A stretch of DNA of 64,000 nt from an uncultured Draconibacterium sp. (GCF_963677575.1 NZ_OY782038.1:2297501-2361500); one strand, 5' to 3'; shown: positions 10,318-19,510, counted from the stretch's first letter. The notes: generated from the letters alone by a model not told the origin. Numbers and translations are program-made.

Positions 10318-10331
10318 TTCTGATGAACCTT

Positions 10332-11591
10332 CTATCCGCAACCGGTTCCTTTTCCTGAACATTCTGAACCGCATTTGAAAACATCGGCTTTTTTCAGTGT
10401 CCGGAGTTCTTTGCCTTTGTAAACGGCATCCAAACCTTCATCGATCAAACCGGTCATTTCTACGATCTTAATTCCTGCACGACCAATAATCGACGATGGC
10501 GATGGTCCTATTCCGCCAACTAATAAGGCTCTGCAATCATCGATCACATCTGCCAATACTGCCCAACGACTATTACCGGCTCCGGGTTTTGGTGTTGCAC
10601 GTTGCTCAACCATTCGATAGCCATTTGGCGTTTCTCTGAAAATGTATAACTGCGATGCCTCTCCAAGATGCTGGTTTACCAACAATCCCTCATGACTGGC
10701 AACTGCTACATATGGTTTTGTTTGGTCAACATTCACCGACAGATTCGACACTTCCGACAAAATTTGTTTTGCCTCGGCATCGTCTTTACCCAGCAGTCCT
10801 ACTGCATCGGCACGGCAACGGGCACAATGTGTCATTGGCGGTAAATATTCTTTTATCCCGTTCTGTAATTCTTTCATTCGTTTTGGCGAAGGCTCTTCAA
10901 AATCCTCGAAAGGAGTTCCTTCAACCGGGTAAAGCGGAATGGTATTCATAATATCCACTTCCATCTCTTTCATTTTTTTTGCGATATCAACGATCACATT
11001 GTCATTGATTCCGGGCACTACAATGGAATTGATTTTTACGGTAATACCTGCACGTTTTAATGCACGAATTGCTTCCATCTGGTTTTTCAGCAGAATTTCA
11101 GCTGCCTGTTCTCCAAAATATCCACGTTTCTCGAAACGCACCCATTTATATAGTTGCGACAATGTTTTTGTCTCTGTTCCATTAAGCGTAATGGTAACGT
11201 GACTTACTTCCAGCTCCTTCAATTCATCAACATACGGCAATACATTCAGCCCGTTTGACGAAAGACAAAGGATCATTTCCGGAAATTCTTTACGAATTAA
11301 ACGAAGCGTTGTCATCGTTTGAATTGGATTGGCGAACGGATCGCCGGGGCCTGCAATACCCACAACCGACAAATGCGGCATTTTTTCTTTTAACCTGATG
11401 GTGTAGGCCAGTGCCTGCTCAGGCGATAGTACTTCGCTGGTAACACCAGGGCGGCTTTCGTTTACGCAATCGTAATCGCGCTTACAATAATTACAATGAA
11501 TATTACATTGTGGTGCCACCGGAAGATGCACGCGGGCGTATTTGCCTTTTGCATCTTTATTGAAACAGGGATGTGTTTTAATGTCGATCAT
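10332..11591 (-). CDS. nifB: FeMo-cofactor biosynthesis radical SAM protein NifB
   Basis: NifB builds NifB-co, the [8Fe-9S-C] core of FeMo-cofactor. The start at 11591 (MIDIKTHPCFNK) is preceded by AAAGGAAAG; the frame continues upstream without merit. The radical-SAM cluster motif is C29-x3-C33-x2-C36 (CNIHCNYC) and further conserved Cys include HCARCRADA. A NifX-like domain starts at about residue 300 (VASHEGLLVNQHLGEAS), and the tail is Cys-rich. The 419-residue two-domain form is the common bacterial one. It lies 82 nt after nifN. Confidence 0.96.
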   Translation of the reverse strand: MIDIKTHPCFNKDAKGKYARVHLPVAPQCNIHCNYCKRDYDCVNESRPGVTSEVLSPEQALAYTIRLKEKMPHLSVVGIAGPGDPFANPIQTMTTLRLIRKEFPEMILCLSSNGLNVLPYVDELKELEVSHVTITLNGTETKTLSQLYKWVRFEKRGYFGEQAAEILLKNQMEAIRALKRAGITVKINSIVVPGINDNVIVDIAKKMKEMEVDIMNTIPLYPVEGTPFEDFEEPSPKRMKELQNGIKEYLPPMTHCARCRADAVGLLGKDDAEAKQILSEVSNLSVNVDQTKPYVAVASHEGLLVNQHLGEASQLYIFRETPNGYRMVEQRATPKPGAGNSRWAVLADVIDDCRALLVGGIGPSPSSIIGRAGIKIVEMTGLIDEGLDAVYKGKELRTLKKADVFKCGSECSGKGTGCG

Positions 11592-11673
11592 AACTTTCCT
11601 TTTTAGTTTCGAGCTCCTAGCCTCAAGCTGCAAGCAATGCCCGCCTCTCAAAATCAGTTACTCATTTCTGTTA

Positions 11674-13080
11674 CTACATATATTTATAGCCTACCGGCGA
11701 ATTACTTTGTTTGTGTTCGATCAGTGCATTCACTACTTTGTCGAATAGTTCCTGCGTACCTGAATAACCAAGGTGCTTAATGCGTTGTCCGCCCACACGG
11801 TCGTGAACCGGGAATCCCACACGAACGATCGGGATATTCAGTTCTCGGGCGATGTAGTACCCCTTGCTGTGCCCGATCAGAATATCAGGTTTATTTTCAA
11901 GGCTCCATTCGCGGATACTTTCAAAATCGTAACCTTCGCGAACCACAACTTTATCTTTATTTTCAGGACAATATTTTTTTATTTCTTCTTCCAACATGCC
12001 GCTTTCGCCACCTGTGGCAACAAGCGCCAGTTCAATTCCAATTTCATCGAGGAAAGCTGCCATGGCGACCACAAAATCTTCTTCGCCATACACCACTGCT
12101 TTTTTGCCGAAAGTGTATTTATGTGCATCAACATAGGCATCTACCAGGCGACCACGTTGTTTTGTATATTTTTCAGGAATATCGTTGCCCGAAAGATTTT
12201 TAAGCTCCTCGAAGAAGGCATCGGTTTGAGTGATACCAATTGGCATTGGCATATTTACCAATGGCACGTCCATTTCATTTTTCAGGAACTGTGCTCCGGT
12301 ACGCGATAACTGTTTGCTTTTTACGCGGCCTGATAATTTTCCTTTATTCAGGATCGTACCGAATTCAATACTGGCTTTGGCACTACCACTTTTTACCACA
12401 TCCTCTTTTGAAGTTCCGCCTTCGGGAATACGGTGATAAGTATCCCAAACCGGGTTGTCAAGGCTTTCAGAGTAATCGGGCATCATTATGTCTTCCAACG
12501 AAAAGTCGGCCATAATTTCTTTCAACAAACGCAAATCTTCGGTTGAAACAAAACCCGGGAAAAGATTTACATGCTCCTGAGGAAGATCCTTTTTTGCGTA
12601 GCTTTTTACCACTCCGGAGACGGCTTCGTGAAAACCATCGATGTGCGTTCCCTGGTAGCTGGGTGTTGAAGCCATTACAAAATCGGTGTCGATTTCAGGG
12701 TGTTTCTCCAGAAAGTGGTGTAGGAAAAGGCTAACATCGTCACCGATGGTTTCGCTCAAACAGGTTGAAGCGATTCCGATAATTTCAGGTTTATATTGAT
12801 TGATAATATTAAGGACAGCCAGTTTAAAGTTTTCGTCGCCACCAAAAATGGTTGCATCTTCGGTAAAGTTCGACGAGGCAATGTCGATAGGCTCTTTGTA
12901 GTGAGAAATCAGGTAGCGGCGAATGTAAGTTGCGCAACCCTGCGAGCCGTGAATAAGCGGTACACAGCCCTTAAAACCTTTGTAGGCTACGCTGGCTCCC
13001 AGCGGCGAACAAAGTTTACAGGCATTTTGTGTTGCCTTGTAATTTTCTTTTGCTTTTGGTACTGAATTGAGTTCAAACAT
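11674..13080 (-). CDS. nifN: Nitrogenase cofactor scaffold subunit NifN
   Basis: NifN pairs with NifE in the scaffold on which NifB-co matures to FeMo-co. This 468-residue protein is NifK-like at its N-terminus (NACKLCSPLGASVAYKGFKGC; LIHGSQGCATYIRRYLISHY; STCLSETIGDD), and follows nifE by 99 nt. Gene order nifD-K-E-N and its divergence from the nifK product here identify it as NifN rather than a second NifK. Length is typical. The start ATG at 13080 gives MFELNSVPKAKENYKATQNA. Confidence 0.93.
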   Translation of the reverse strand: MFELNSVPKAKENYKATQNACKLCSPLGASVAYKGFKGCVPLIHGSQGCATYIRRYLISHYKEPIDIASSNFTEDATIFGGDENFKLAVLNIINQYKPEIIGIASTCLSETIGDDVSLFLHHFLEKHPEIDTDFVMASTPSYQGTHIDGFHEAVSGVVKSYAKKDLPQEHVNLFPGFVSTEDLRLLKEIMADFSLEDIMMPDYSESLDNPVWDTYHRIPEGGTSKEDVVKSGSAKASIEFGTILNKGKLSGRVKSKQLSRTGAQFLKNEMDVPLVNMPMPIGITQTDAFFEELKNLSGNDIPEKYTKQRGRLVDAYVDAHKYTFGKKAVVYGEEDFVVAMAAFLDEIGIELALVATGGESGMLEEEIKKYCPENKDKVVVREGYDFESIREWSLENKPDILIGHSKGYYIARELNIPIVRVGFPVHDRVGGQRIKHLGYSGTQELFDKVVNALIEHKQSNSPVGYKYM

Positions 13081-13179
13081 CCGATTTGTTTTAAGTCAAT
13101 ATTTTTTCCGATTCTTTAAAGGGTTCCCCCCTTTCTAAAAACACAATCACGGTCTGTAACTAACCGATTTTGTGCTATA

Positions 13180-14508
13180 TCATTTCACGAATTTCCACAC
13201 CGGGCTTGTCACCGAGGCGAAAACTTCTTTCGCAAAATTCATCATGCCGACATAGCCGGCCAGTGCTTCTTTTCTTTCGTGGTTGTGATCGCAAAAACCA
13301 AGGCCAAGTTTATGGGCAATCGGACGTTCTTTCACGCCGCCAATAAACAGATTGGCACCTGTTAGCTTCACAAATTCAGAAAGTTCATTTGGATTGGAAT
13401 CATCAACAATGATGGTTCCCTCATCACATAAATCTTTTAGTAGTTTATAGTCCTCTGCATTTCCGGTTTGCGAGCCAACAACCACTGTTTTCATTCCTAA
13501 TAAGCGTAAGGCTTTTACCAGCGAAATGGCTTTAAAAGCACCGCCCACATAAATAGCTGCTTTCTTTCCTTCCAACTTTTGGCGGTAAGGTTGTAGTGCC
13601 GGTAACAGTTTTGAAATTTCGTTGGTAACCAGTTCGCGGGCTTTTGCCAGCATTTCATCGTCGTCGAAAAATTTGGCTACTTCGTACAACGCTTCTGACA
13701 TATCTTCGATTCCGAAATACGAAACCTTCATGAAAGGAATGTCGTATTTTTCCTTCATCTCTTTAGCCAGGTGCATAATCGATCCTGAACACTGAACCAC
13801 GTTCAGCGAGGCTTTGTGTGCACGTCGAATCTGTTCAACCCGACCGTCGCCGGTCATGCACGAAATAATCTCCACACCCAGTTTTTTGTAATATTCAGCC
13901 AAAATCCACAACTCACCAGCAAGGTTAAAGTCGCCAAGAATATTGATTGAATATTTGGGCGCTTCATAATCGTTGTTTGTTCCAACTAATTTAGAAAGTG
14001 CGCCACAAGCAATTTTGTAGCCGTCTTTTTTGGTTCCGTTAAAACCTTCCGACATTACCGGAATAACGTCGATGCCTTTTTCTTTTGTAACCTGGCGGCA
14101 AACGGCTTCAACATCGTCGCCGATAACTCCGATTATACAGGTTGAAAAAACAAAGGCAGCTTTTGGTTTATGTTTGTCGATTAAATCAATGAGGGCGTGA
14201 TACAATTTCTTTTCGCCGCCAAAAACCACGTCTCTTTCTTTTAAATCGGTGGTAAAACTGAGGCGGTGTAACTGTGGTCCCGACGAAAGCGAGCCACGGA
14301 TATCCCAGGTATAAGAAGCACAACCAACCGGACCGTGAATAACGTGCAGTGCATCGGCAATTGGATAAAGCACGACGCGCGATCCACAAAACACACAGGC
14401 TCGTTGCGAAACTGACCCGGCCAGACTCTTTTTTTCACAGGATATTTCTGCTGAATCGGTTCCTTTTGTAAGGATTTGACTTTCGCGATCTTTTAGATAG
14501 TTGCTCAT
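13180..14508 (-). CDS. nifE: Nitrogenase cofactor scaffold subunit NifE
   Basis: The alpha-like subunit of the NifEN scaffold (442 residues). The conserved cluster-binding cysteines lie in QRACVFCGSRVVLYPIADAL, HVIHGPVGCASYTWDIRG and VFSTCIIGVIGDD, and QCSGSIMHLAKEMKEKY resembles the NifD cofactor-cysteine region. It follows nifK after a 172-nt gap that contains a long imperfect hairpin. Length and motifs are normal for NifE. Confidence 0.94.
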   Translation of the reverse strand: MSNYLKDRESQILTKGTDSAEISCEKKSLAGSVSQRACVFCGSRVVLYPIADALHVIHGPVGCASYTWDIRGSLSSGPQLHRLSFTTDLKERDVVFGGEKKLYHALIDLIDKHKPKAAFVFSTCIIGVIGDDVEAVCRQVTKEKGIDVIPVMSEGFNGTKKDGYKIACGALSKLVGTNNDYEAPKYSINILGDFNLAGELWILAEYYKKLGVEIISCMTGDGRVEQIRRAHKASLNVVQCSGSIMHLAKEMKEKYDIPFMKVSYFGIEDMSEALYEVAKFFDDDEMLAKARELVTNEISKLLPALQPYRQKLEGKKAAIYVGGAFKAISLVKALRLLGMKTVVVGSQTGNAEDYKLLKDLCDEGTIIVDDSNPNELSEFVKLTGANLFIGGVKERPIAHKLGLGFCDHNHERKEALAGYVGMMNFAKEVFASVTSPVWKFVK

Positions 14509-14609
14509 AATTCAAATGTTAAAAGATGGACGAAGTTGCCTGCAAGCAGGTCTTATCCTAATTACAATTCTGATTTATTATCTCTGATTCTTCTTATGTA
14601 GTGCCAGTT

Positions 14610-14660
14610 ATTTCGGGTGATGTTCAGCTGAGAGCGACTCAACTGAACTCACCTCGAAAT
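14610..14660 (-). other. Imperfect hairpin in the nifK-nifE gap
   Basis: ATTTCGGGTG..TTCAGCTGAG is largely complementary to CTCAACTGAA..CACCTCGAAAT around a 5-nt loop, giving a roughly 23-bp imperfect stem inside the nif transcript. It has no U-tract on the transcribed strand, so it is not a simple terminator. A role in mRNA processing or in setting nifHDK versus nifEN levels is a conjecture. Confidence 0.6.
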
Positions 14661-14680
14661 TATTTTGAATTATATTGCAA

Positions 14681-16063
14681 CTACATTGTAAGTTCGAATG
14701 ACTCTTCAGGACTTGTAGCATCAATTTTGTCCATGATGGCTCCAAGAATACGCTCCAGAATACGAATACCCCCCATGTAACCTACAGTTGGGAAATAACT
14801 GTGACCGATACGATCAATGATCGGGAAACCTGAACGAACAAATGGAATACCTTCGTCGCGGGCAATGTATTTACCGTAAGTGTTACCAATCAGTAAGTCA
14901 ACAGGTTCTTCCTTTATCCACTGGTGCATCAGATACATATCGGCAGAAGCTCCGTTGCGAACTTTTGCTTCAGGTACTTTTGCTTCCAGAATTTCCATTG
15001 CACGTTTCGAGAATTTTTTACCCGGTGTTCCTGAAACCACATAAACAGGTTTCATATCCAGGTCAACCAAAAACTCGATCATTGGTAACAATGTATCAGG
15101 ATCTCCCCAAAGCGCAACACGCTTACCATAAAAGTATTGGTGCATATCGGTGATCACGTCAACCAGTTTACCGCGCTCTTCGGCAATACTTTCAGGAATA
15201 GAAACTTTTCCGGCAGTTGAAAGTGCCTGGATAAAGCGGTCGGTTGCTTTTAAACCAATTGGCACGTCAGTCATGGTAAACGGAACTTTGCATTTATTGT
15301 CGAGCATAACGGCTGCTTTTTGAGTAGCCCACTCGCCCATTGCAACAGTTCTCATGCTGTCGCCCATGCTAACAATTTCTTCGCGGGTAGTTCCGCCTTT
15401 CGGGTACATTTTGTATGTTCCGTCCATTGGCGTATCCAAAACGTCTGAAGTATCAGGCAGAAGAACTGTTTTCAGTTTCATTAAATCTGCAATACGTTTC
15501 AGCTCGCGCATATCCGATGGTTCAACCCACCCCGAAAGCATGTTTACCTGGCGCTTTTTCTCGTCGGTGTTAAACGAAAAGTATTTTACAAACGCCTCCA
15601 ACATGTTGGCATAACCGGTAACGTGCGATCCAACGTAACTTGGTGTTGAAGCCTGAACAACAAATTTTCCTTCAGGAATTTTTCCATCGTCCTGCGCTTT
15701 TTTTACAATCTGTCCAAGGTCGTCACCAATTGTTTCTGATAAACAAGTTGAGTGAACAGCAATGATATCAGGATCGTAAATTCCAAAGATATTGTCGATT
15801 GCCTGCAACAGGTTCGCCTGTCCACCAAACACTGAAGAACCTTCGGTGAATGAACTTGTTGCAGCCATTACAGGCTCTTTATAGTGTCTTGTTAAAGTAC
15901 TTCTGTGGTATGAACAACAGCCTTGCGAACCGTGACTGTGTGGTAAACAACCGTGCACTCCAAGAGCAGCGTACATGGCACCGATCGGCTGGCAGGTTTT
16001 TGCCGGGTTAACCGTTAGTGCTTTTCTTTCTTTTACTTCGCTTGTTGTATGTCGTAATAACAT
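14681..16063 (-). CDS. nifK: Nitrogenase MoFe protein beta chain NifK
   Basis: The beta subunit of Mo-nitrogenase, which with NifD holds the P-cluster at the subunit interface. P-cluster ligands are visible as Cys24 (AKTCQPIGAM), Cys49 (HGSQGCCSYHRS) and Cys107 (STCLSETIGDD). At 460 residues it is shorter than Azotobacter NifK because it lacks the N-terminal extension of about 50 residues; this compact form is known from clostridial and archaeal-type nitrogenases. It lies 138 nt downstream of nifD. The ATG at 16063 is the only sensible start. Confidence 0.97.
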   Translation of the reverse strand: MLLRHTTSEVKERKALTVNPAKTCQPIGAMYAALGVHGCLPHSHGSQGCCSYHRSTLTRHYKEPVMAATSSFTEGSSVFGGQANLLQAIDNIFGIYDPDIIAVHSTCLSETIGDDLGQIVKKAQDDGKIPEGKFVVQASTPSYVGSHVTGYANMLEAFVKYFSFNTDEKKRQVNMLSGWVEPSDMRELKRIADLMKLKTVLLPDTSDVLDTPMDGTYKMYPKGGTTREEIVSMGDSMRTVAMGEWATQKAAVMLDNKCKVPFTMTDVPIGLKATDRFIQALSTAGKVSIPESIAEERGKLVDVITDMHQYFYGKRVALWGDPDTLLPMIEFLVDLDMKPVYVVSGTPGKKFSKRAMEILEAKVPEAKVRNGASADMYLMHQWIKEEPVDLLIGNTYGKYIARDEGIPFVRSGFPIIDRIGHSYFPTVGYMGGIRILERILGAIMDKIDATSPEESFELTM

Positions 16064-16123
16064 GATTTCAATTTTTAATGATTATTGATTATCGATTAAT
16101 GGGAATCCAAAAATCTTTTATGC

Positions 16124-16203
16124 CCCGACGAACTCCGTTGTCGGGACTTGTTCGACTTTATGATTTTCAGTCGTCTTCAGACTCCCAAAATCATAGTCTC
16201 ACT
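16124..16203. repeat. Palindromic element in the nifD-nifK gap, partly repeated near 32040
   Basis: The gap holds a hairpin with CCCGAC paired to GTCGGG, then TATGATTTT (16159-16167) paired to AAAATCATA (16187-16195). The terminal sequence AAAATCATAGTCTCACT recurs exactly in the pyrC-rmuC gap near 32055, also as one arm of a hairpin, which marks it as a dispersed element. Confidence 0.7.
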
Positions 16204-17833
16204 AAGCGTCAACGGTTACACTTCCAACAATCTCCGGCTCGTTCTTCCATGGTGCATCAACCAATTTCCAGATATCGGTAGCCAGCATGCGTTCCATTTC
16301 TTTGTAGAAATTTATAGCACCGCCAAAAGCAGCGTAAGGACCACCATAGTCGTAAGAGTGAAGCTGTTTTAATGGCACGCCGTATTTTTGTACCACATAT
16401 TTTTCCTTAATACCTGCACAAAAAAGGTCAGGTTTGTAGAACTCGATCAGCTTTTCAGTTTCCCAGTGGTTTACATCGTCGATTACCAGCGAGTTTTTCT
16501 TCATATCCGGCATCATACCTTTGTAGTCTTTAAACTCGTAGCCACTTTCTTCCAGCTTGGCTTTTTTCTCTACCAGGTCGTCGCGGAAATTTTCTTCGTC
16601 TTTGCTAACCACAAGGTCTTCGATGTTACGTGTATCAGCGTCGATTTTAATGTTTGGAATTACTTCACGTCCTTCATAATCGTCGCGGTGAGCAAACTCG
16701 TAACCTGCAGAAACCACTCGAACACCCAGTTCTGAAAACAGATCCTGGTAGTGGTGTGCACGCGATCCACCAACGAACATCATTGCCAGTTTGCCTTCAA
16801 CTTTTGGTTTAACAGCTTCGGCAACAGCTTTCACTTTCAGCTGCTCGCGTTTGATAACCTCTTCAACCTTTGCAGACAGTTCTTTGTCGCCAAAGTAATC
16901 GGCTATTTTGCGTAACGATTTTGCAGTAGAATCAGCTCCGATGAAGTTTACTTTGATCCAAGGAATACCATACTTCTCTTCCATCATTTCGGCGATGTAG
17001 TTGATAGAACGGTGGCACATAACCATGTTCAGGTCGGCAGTGTGCGAGTAAGCAAAACTTTCAACAGTTGAGTTACCGCTGTAAGTTGAAAGCAGTGTGA
17101 TTCCACATTCTTCGAAAATTCTTTCGATTTCGAAAGCATCACCACCAATATTGTACTCACCCATCAGGTTCACCTGGAATTTACCAGTACGTTCGCGCTC
17201 ACTATTACCTACAACGTGTTTGAAAATTCCGTTGTTGGCAATGTGGTGACCGGCCGACTGTGATACTCCGCGGTAACCTTCGCAACTAAATCCAAAGATG
17301 TTAATTCCCAGTTCTTCTTTCATTTCGCGGGCAACAGCGTGAACGTCGTCACCGATCAAACCAACCGGACAGGTTGAAAAGATACCGATTGACTTTGGGC
17401 TGAAGGCATCGAAAGCTTCGCGGATAGCGTCTTTCAATTTTGCTTCGCCACCAAATACAATGTTCTCGTCCTGCATATCGGTTGAAAAGGCATAAGTCAT
17501 ATAGTTAGGAGCGCCTTCAGCCGGTCTGGTTTGGTTACGTCGGGTTAACCAGGCGTAAAAACTACAACCAATCGGTCCGTGTACCAGATTGATGATGTCA
17601 CTCGTTGGTCCTAAAACCACCCCCTTACATCCTGCATAAGTACACCCGCGCTGAGTAATAATACCCGGAATAGTTCGGATGTTAGCTCCAATCTCCTGGC
17701 TTTCGGCAGGATCATTTACTACCATCGCCTTCGCCCTTTTCTTGGCTACTTTTCGCGGATATTTTGCCAGAATCTCTTCCTTCAGTTGCGAAGGATCGGG
17801 CAATCCGTTTGTATAATCTATCTTATTAGGCAT
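16202..17833 (-). CDS. nifD: Nitrogenase MoFe protein alpha chain NifD
   Basis: The catalytic subunit of Mo-nitrogenase (543 residues). P-cluster ligands are Cys64 (QRGCTYAGC), Cys90 (HGPIGCSFYAW) and Cys155 (STCPVGLIGDD). FeMo-co ligands are Cys273 (MVMCHRSINYI) and His492 (QLHSYDYGGPY), and the substrate-site Gln192/His196 pair is in GVSQSAGHHIAN. About 50 extra residues near 386-445, between EFAHRDDYEGRE and VIDDVNHWE, match the insertion known in clostridial-type NifD. The His/Cys ligands and the accompanying nifE, nifN, nifB and nifV indicate the molybdenum enzyme; no anfG/vnfG is present. It starts 17 nt after nifI2. Confidence 0.98.
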   Translation of the reverse strand: MPNKIDYTNGLPDPSQLKEEILAKYPRKVAKKRAKAMVVNDPAESQEIGANIRTIPGIITQRGCTYAGCKGVVLGPTSDIINLVHGPIGCSFYAWLTRRNQTRPAEGAPNYMTYAFSTDMQDENIVFGGEAKLKDAIREAFDAFSPKSIGIFSTCPVGLIGDDVHAVAREMKEELGINIFGFSCEGYRGVSQSAGHHIANNGIFKHVVGNSERERTGKFQVNLMGEYNIGGDAFEIERIFEECGITLLSTYSGNSTVESFAYSHTADLNMVMCHRSINYIAEMMEEKYGIPWIKVNFIGADSTAKSLRKIADYFGDKELSAKVEEVIKREQLKVKAVAEAVKPKVEGKLAMMFVGGSRAHHYQDLFSELGVRVVSAGYEFAHRDDYEGREVIPNIKIDADTRNIEDLVVSKDEENFRDDLVEKKAKLEESGYEFKDYKGMMPDMKKNSLVIDDVNHWETEKLIEFYKPDLFCAGIKEKYVVQKYGVPLKQLHSYDYGGPYAAFGGAINFYKEMERMLATDIWKLVDAPWKNEPEIVGSVTVDA

Positions 17834-17850
17834 AATTTCGTCTTTTTTAA

Positions 17851-18225
17851 TTAAAGGATTGTTGTACCAGTCTCACCCGTACGAACGCGGTATGTATCAT
17901 CCAGCGGAAGAACAAATATTTTTCCGTCGCCGGGAGCAGGTGTCTGATTAACTTCGATAATCGTATCAATTGTTAATTGAACATTGTGGTCGGAAACCGC
18001 AATATTTAGTACACGCTGAGGTCTCAGCCGGGGTTCTTTTCCAAGGTGGGTAAGTGCCTCAGGCATATCCTGTTTAGCACCTTCCATAACCTGTGCATCC
18101 CAAAAGCCTTTTCCGCGTCCGAAAACTTTTCCGGTTGCAGTCATCGATGTGATGCCTGCTGCAGTAAGAGCTCTTTTAGTTGCATTCATTTTATCAATCC
18201 GGATAATCGCCAATATCATCTTCAT
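17851..18225 (-). CDS. nifI2: PII-family nitrogenase regulator NifI2
   Basis: A 124-residue PII-like trimer-forming protein (MKMILAIIRIDKMNATKRAL; GKIFVLPLDDTYRVRTGETG). In methanogens NifI1 and NifI2 form a complex that inhibits dinitrogenase when ammonium is available and is relieved by 2-oxoglutarate. Its position between nifI1 and nifD is the usual one. The tail after GKIFVLPLDD is slightly longer than in GlnB. Post-translational switch-off in this organism is inferred from the family. Confidence 0.93.
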   Translation of the reverse strand: MKMILAIIRIDKMNATKRALTAAGITSMTATGKVFGRGKGFWDAQVMEGAKQDMPEALTHLGKEPRLRPQRVLNIAVSDHNVQLTIDTIIEVNQTPAPGDGKIFVLPLDDTYRVRTGETGTTIL

Positions 18226-18243
18226 AGTCGTCTGATTTTAGGA

Positions 18244-18570
18244 TTACAATTCTTTCGATCCGCGGCTGATAGTGTAGGCCTCATCTACGGCGGTAACAAA
18301 TATTTTTCCATCGCCGAATGCACCTTTAGGCTCAGTGCGGGCCGCTTCCATTATGGTGTTAATGGCGAATTCTTTGTCTTCGTCTTTAATTACCATAATC
18401 AACATTTCTTTTGGAAGTTCATCATAAGTAACATCGCCAATTTTGATACCGCGCTGCTTACCACGACCTACTACCGGGATTTTTGTTACTGCAATGTATC
18501 CTGCCTCAAACAGGGCTTTTAATACTTTACTTGATTTCTCGGGGCGTATAATTGCTCTTATCATTAACAT
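18244..18570 (-). CDS. nifI1: PII-family nitrogenase regulator NifI1
   Basis: A 108-residue PII-like protein (MIRAIIRPEKSSKVLKAL; GKIFVTAVDEAYTISRG) directly after nifH (34 nt) and 18 nt before nifI2. It would act with NifI2 to block nitrogenase under ammonium excess. The conserved T-loop tyrosine used for uridylylation in GlnB is not obvious, as expected for NifI proteins. Two start codons are possible, 18570 or 18564 (third codon); the second aligns better with the family. Confidence 0.92.
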   Translation of the reverse strand: MLMIRAIIRPEKSSKVLKALFEAGYIAVTKIPVVGRGKQRGIKIGDVTYDELPKEMLIMVIKDEDKEFAINTIMEAARTEPKGAFGDGKIFVTAVDEAYTISRGSKEL

Positions 18571-18603
18571 AACTACTAAATCTTTAATGGGTTTATACTC
18601 TAA

Positions 18604-19428
18604 TTAACCTGCAATACCGAAATCGATCAACAGTTTCTCTAACTCTTCAATTTCCAGTGGCTCAGGAATTACGAATAATTCATTCTCGTCAATAGCTTTT
18701 GCCAAGGCTCTGTACTCATCAGCCTGTGGATGCTCCGGTTTAAAATCAATAACTGTTTTACGATGAATTTCAGCTTGTTGAACCATGTTGTCGCGAGGAA
18801 CAAAGTGGATCATTTGAGTTCCCAAACGTTTAGCCAGCTCTTCGATCATTTCGCTTTCGTTGTCAACTTTACGTGAGTTACAGATCAATCCACCTAAACG
18901 AACACCACCAGCCTGGGCATATTTCTTAATCCCTTTACAGATGTTGTTGGCAGCATACATTGCCATCATCTCACCCGATACTACAATGTAGATTTCCTCG
19001 GCTTTACCTTCGCGGATTGGCATTGCGAAACCACCACAAACAACGTCACCAAGTACATCGTAGAAAGTGTAGTCCAACTCGAATTTTTCGTCCCATGCAC
19101 CTAATTGCTCCAACATGTTAATTGAAGTGATGATACCACGACCGGCACATCCTACACCTGGCTCAGGACCACCTGACTCAACACAACGAACACCGCCGTA
19201 TCCTACTTTTACAATGTCTTCCAACTCTACATCTTCACCTTCTTCGCGAAGCGTGTCCAGCACTGTTTTCTGTGCCAAACCACCCAACAATAATCGGGTT
19301 GAGTCAGCTTTAGGGTCGCAACCCACTACTTTTACATTTTTTCCTGCTTCAACTAATCCTGCTACAGTATTCTGGGTTGTGGTTGATTTACCAATTCCAC
19401 CCTTTCCATAAATTGCAATCTTTCTCAT
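18604..19428 (-). CDS. nifH: Nitrogenase iron protein (dinitrogenase reductase) NifH
   Basis: The ATP-dependent electron donor to NifDK, also needed for cofactor and P-cluster maturation. It has 274 residues with P-loop GKGGIGKST (residues 9-17) and the bridging [4Fe-4S] ligands Cys94 (GVGCAGRG) and Cys131 (DVVCGGFAMP). Arg97, the ADP-ribosylation site in some diazotrophs, is present, although DraT/DraG are not seen here. It is first in the operon, 31 nt or so downstream of the predicted sigma-54 start site. Length is normal. Confidence 0.98.
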   Translation of the reverse strand: MRKIAIYGKGGIGKSTTTQNTVAGLVEAGKNVKVVGCDPKADSTRLLLGGLAQKTVLDTLREEGEDVELEDIVKVGYGGVRCVESGGPEPGVGCAGRGIITSINMLEQLGAWDEKFELDYTFYDVLGDVVCGGFAMPIREGKAEEIYIVVSGEMMAMYAANNICKGIKKYAQAGGVRLGGLICNSRKVDNESEMIEELAKRLGTQMIHFVPRDNMVQQAEIHRKTVIDFKPEHPQADEYRALAKAIDENELFVIPEPLEIEELEKLLIDFGIAG

Positions 19429-19468
19429 GATTTTTGTATTTTTAAGTTTAAATCGTTTGCTTTCCTTA

Positions 19469-19486
19469 GTGCCATATTGGTGCCAA
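19469..19486 (-). promoter_or_regulatory. Sigma-54 promoter of the nif operon
   Basis: On the minus strand TTGGCAC (19486-19480), five bases, then TGGCA (19474-19470) gives the invariant GG-N10-GC spacing of a -24/-12 promoter, with only one mismatch in the -12 element (consensus TTGCA). Transcription would start near 19459, about 30 nt before nifH. A NifA-type activator is encoded at 27774-29330, which fits. Confidence 0.82.
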
Positions 19487-19510
19487 AAAACATGCTCGAC
19501 AACATGTTTT
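19487..19510. promoter_or_regulatory. Inverted repeat abutting the nif -24 element
   Basis: AAAACATG (19487-19494), 8 nt, CATGTTTT (19503-19510) is a perfect 8-bp-arm palindrome centred about 39 bp upstream of the predicted start and touching the -24 box. The position suits a repressor or accessory factor. It is not the classical NifA site TGT-N10-ACA. Confidence 0.5.

Noticed and set aside
11674..16063. Duplicated nifK genes
   Set aside because: The product of 11674-13080 is NifK-like only in shared family motifs; position after nifE identifies nifN.
16202..17833. Alternative (V or Fe-only) nitrogenase
   Set aside because: No anfG/vnfG gene is present and the locus has nifE, nifN, nifB and nifV with Mo-type NifD ligands.
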